From the NCBI GenBank assembly GCA_945957245.1, contig CAMFLD010000155.1, forward strand, positions 1 through 6,781: DNA of 6,781 nucleotides, written 5' to 3'. This stretch comes from an uncultured Flavobacterium sp. GTDB taxonomy: Bacteria; Bacteroidota; Bacteroidia; Flavobacteriales; Flavobacteriaceae. Numbering within the stretch: the stretch's first letter is position 1; each line of letters starts with the position of its first letter. Positions 6,130-6,781 of the stretch are shown piece by piece. Under the pieces are notes generated by a model, which had not been told where the DNA came from, ran no database searches, and was given only the letters and a program-made list of their open reading frames with translations. Position numbers and translations under genes: made by a program.

Positions 6130-6781
6130 ATGAAAACAACAGGAAGCTATTTAACAAATTATCTGAGAAAAGACGGGGTGTTTATCAGTATTGGCACTTC
6201 GGTAGTAAGCACTATTTTATTAATAACAGCCTTGGTGGCAGCTGAAAATGATGTAAGAGATCTGGAAAGCTTATGTTTTTTTGGGGTAGTTATCGAACTC
6301 ATATATGGTTTGATACTCGGCATTCTGTTATTCAAAAAGAAAGCTAAGTATGCTCACCTTATTCCGTTTCTCTTTCTGAATTGGTTCATCGGTTGTTTTT
6401 GCACTAACATTTACATCAACATTTTTGAGAATCTTCCTATTTGGGTTTATGTTACAACATTCTTGTTTTGCCTATCTTCATTCCTGATTTATAATGAGTC
6501 TGCCAATAGAAAAGTTAATCTGGTTGCCTATTTAGTAAATGGTGTAAGCATTACTTTAATCTTTTATTATGCAATCTATCTTATTCCGTTTGCTTTCTTC
6601 TCATTCATTGGTATACTTGCTTTAGGCATTGGTTTTTACGGTCTGGTTCCGGCTACAGTTCTAATAATCCATATTGTCCACCTTAGTAAAAAGTCTACCG
6701 ATAAAAAGGAAATGATCTTTTTGGGCAGCGGATTTTTAACTGTCTTAATAAGCCTGACTGTTTTTATCATTCTACTCCTGT
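6130..6781 (+). CDS. Polytopic inner-membrane protein, 3'-truncated by the window edge
   Basis: The first 217 residues are visible and the frame is still open at the last base. It starts MKTTGSYLTNYLRKDG, a basic cytoplasmic leader without a cleavable signal. About seven hydrophobic segments follow, near residues 17-38, 46-68, 76-97, 102-121, 129-153, 157-185 and 195-217. No catalytic or transport motif is recognisable, and the seventh segment runs into the window edge, so the protein must be longer. One candidate identity is the membrane-embedded N-terminal half of a Bacteroidota exosortase-associated VIT-domain protein (XrtN or MSEP-CTERM type), which carries multiple helices before a VIT domain. 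I suggest it from overall impression and the PFAFFSFIGILALGIGFYG stretch (153-171). That is a guess, because the diagnostic domain would lie beyond the window. The ATG at 6130 has an AT-rich upstream region, no Shine-Dalgarno sequence and a suitably placed -7 box. Confidence 0.8.
   Translation, partial: MKTTGSYLTNYLRKDGVFISIGTSVVSTILLITALVAAENDVRDLESLCFFGVVIELIYGLILGILLFKKKAKYAHLIPFLFLNWFIGCFCTNIYINIFENLPIWVYVTTFLFCLSSFLIYNESANRKVNLVAYLVNGVSITLIFYYAIYLIPFAFFSFIGILALGIGFYGLVPATVLIIHIVHLSKKSTDKKEMIFLGSGFLTVLISLTVFIILLL

Overview
The window looks like a chromosomal housekeeping segment from a member of the Bacteroidota, most likely Flavobacterium or a close relative in the Flavobacteriaceae. The reasons are its AT-rich DNA, starts with no Shine-Dalgarno sequence, upstream boxes matching the Bacteroidota -7 consensus TAnnTTTG, a long-form (482-residue) glyceraldehyde-3-phosphate dehydrogenase, and a 754-residue mitochondrial-type aconitase. 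The genus is inferred from protein character and was not tested by a search.

Layout. Bases 1-1338 (+) encode the C-terminal 445 residues of a DegP/DegQ (HtrA) serine protease; its N-terminus lies before the window. A strong hairpin terminator (1361-1391) follows. Bases 1521-2969 (+) encode a GAPDH with an N-terminal extension of about 130 residues. It has its own -7 box and a palindrome near the -33 position, and it ends at a second terminator (2992-3027). Bases 3120-3494 (+) encode a 124-residue exported protein of unknown function. A symmetric hairpin (3494-3531) separates it from the convergent aconitase gene (3545-5809, -). A divergent 320-bp intergenic region (5810-6129) carries a candidate promoter for each flanking gene. 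Bases 6130-6781 (+) encode the first 217 residues of a polytopic membrane protein that runs off the window.

How the parts relate. GAPDH (glycolysis/gluconeogenesis) and aconitase (TCA cycle) are central-carbon enzymes, each apparently a single-gene transcription unit. The protease acts in envelope protein quality control, and the small protein is probably periplasmic. No operon is evident inside the window: each gene is bounded by a terminator or a change of strand.

Most of the window is conserved and ordinary. The points worth a second look are the truncated membrane protein, which may be the start of an exosortase-N-type VIT-domain protein (speculative); an ACGAAA(T/A)CGTT motif shared by the gapdh and aconitase promoter regions; an inverted repeat on the -7 box of the membrane-protein gene; the unassigned N-terminal extension of GAPDH; and the small exported protein. 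I see no mobile element, CRISPR array, tRNA or rRNA.
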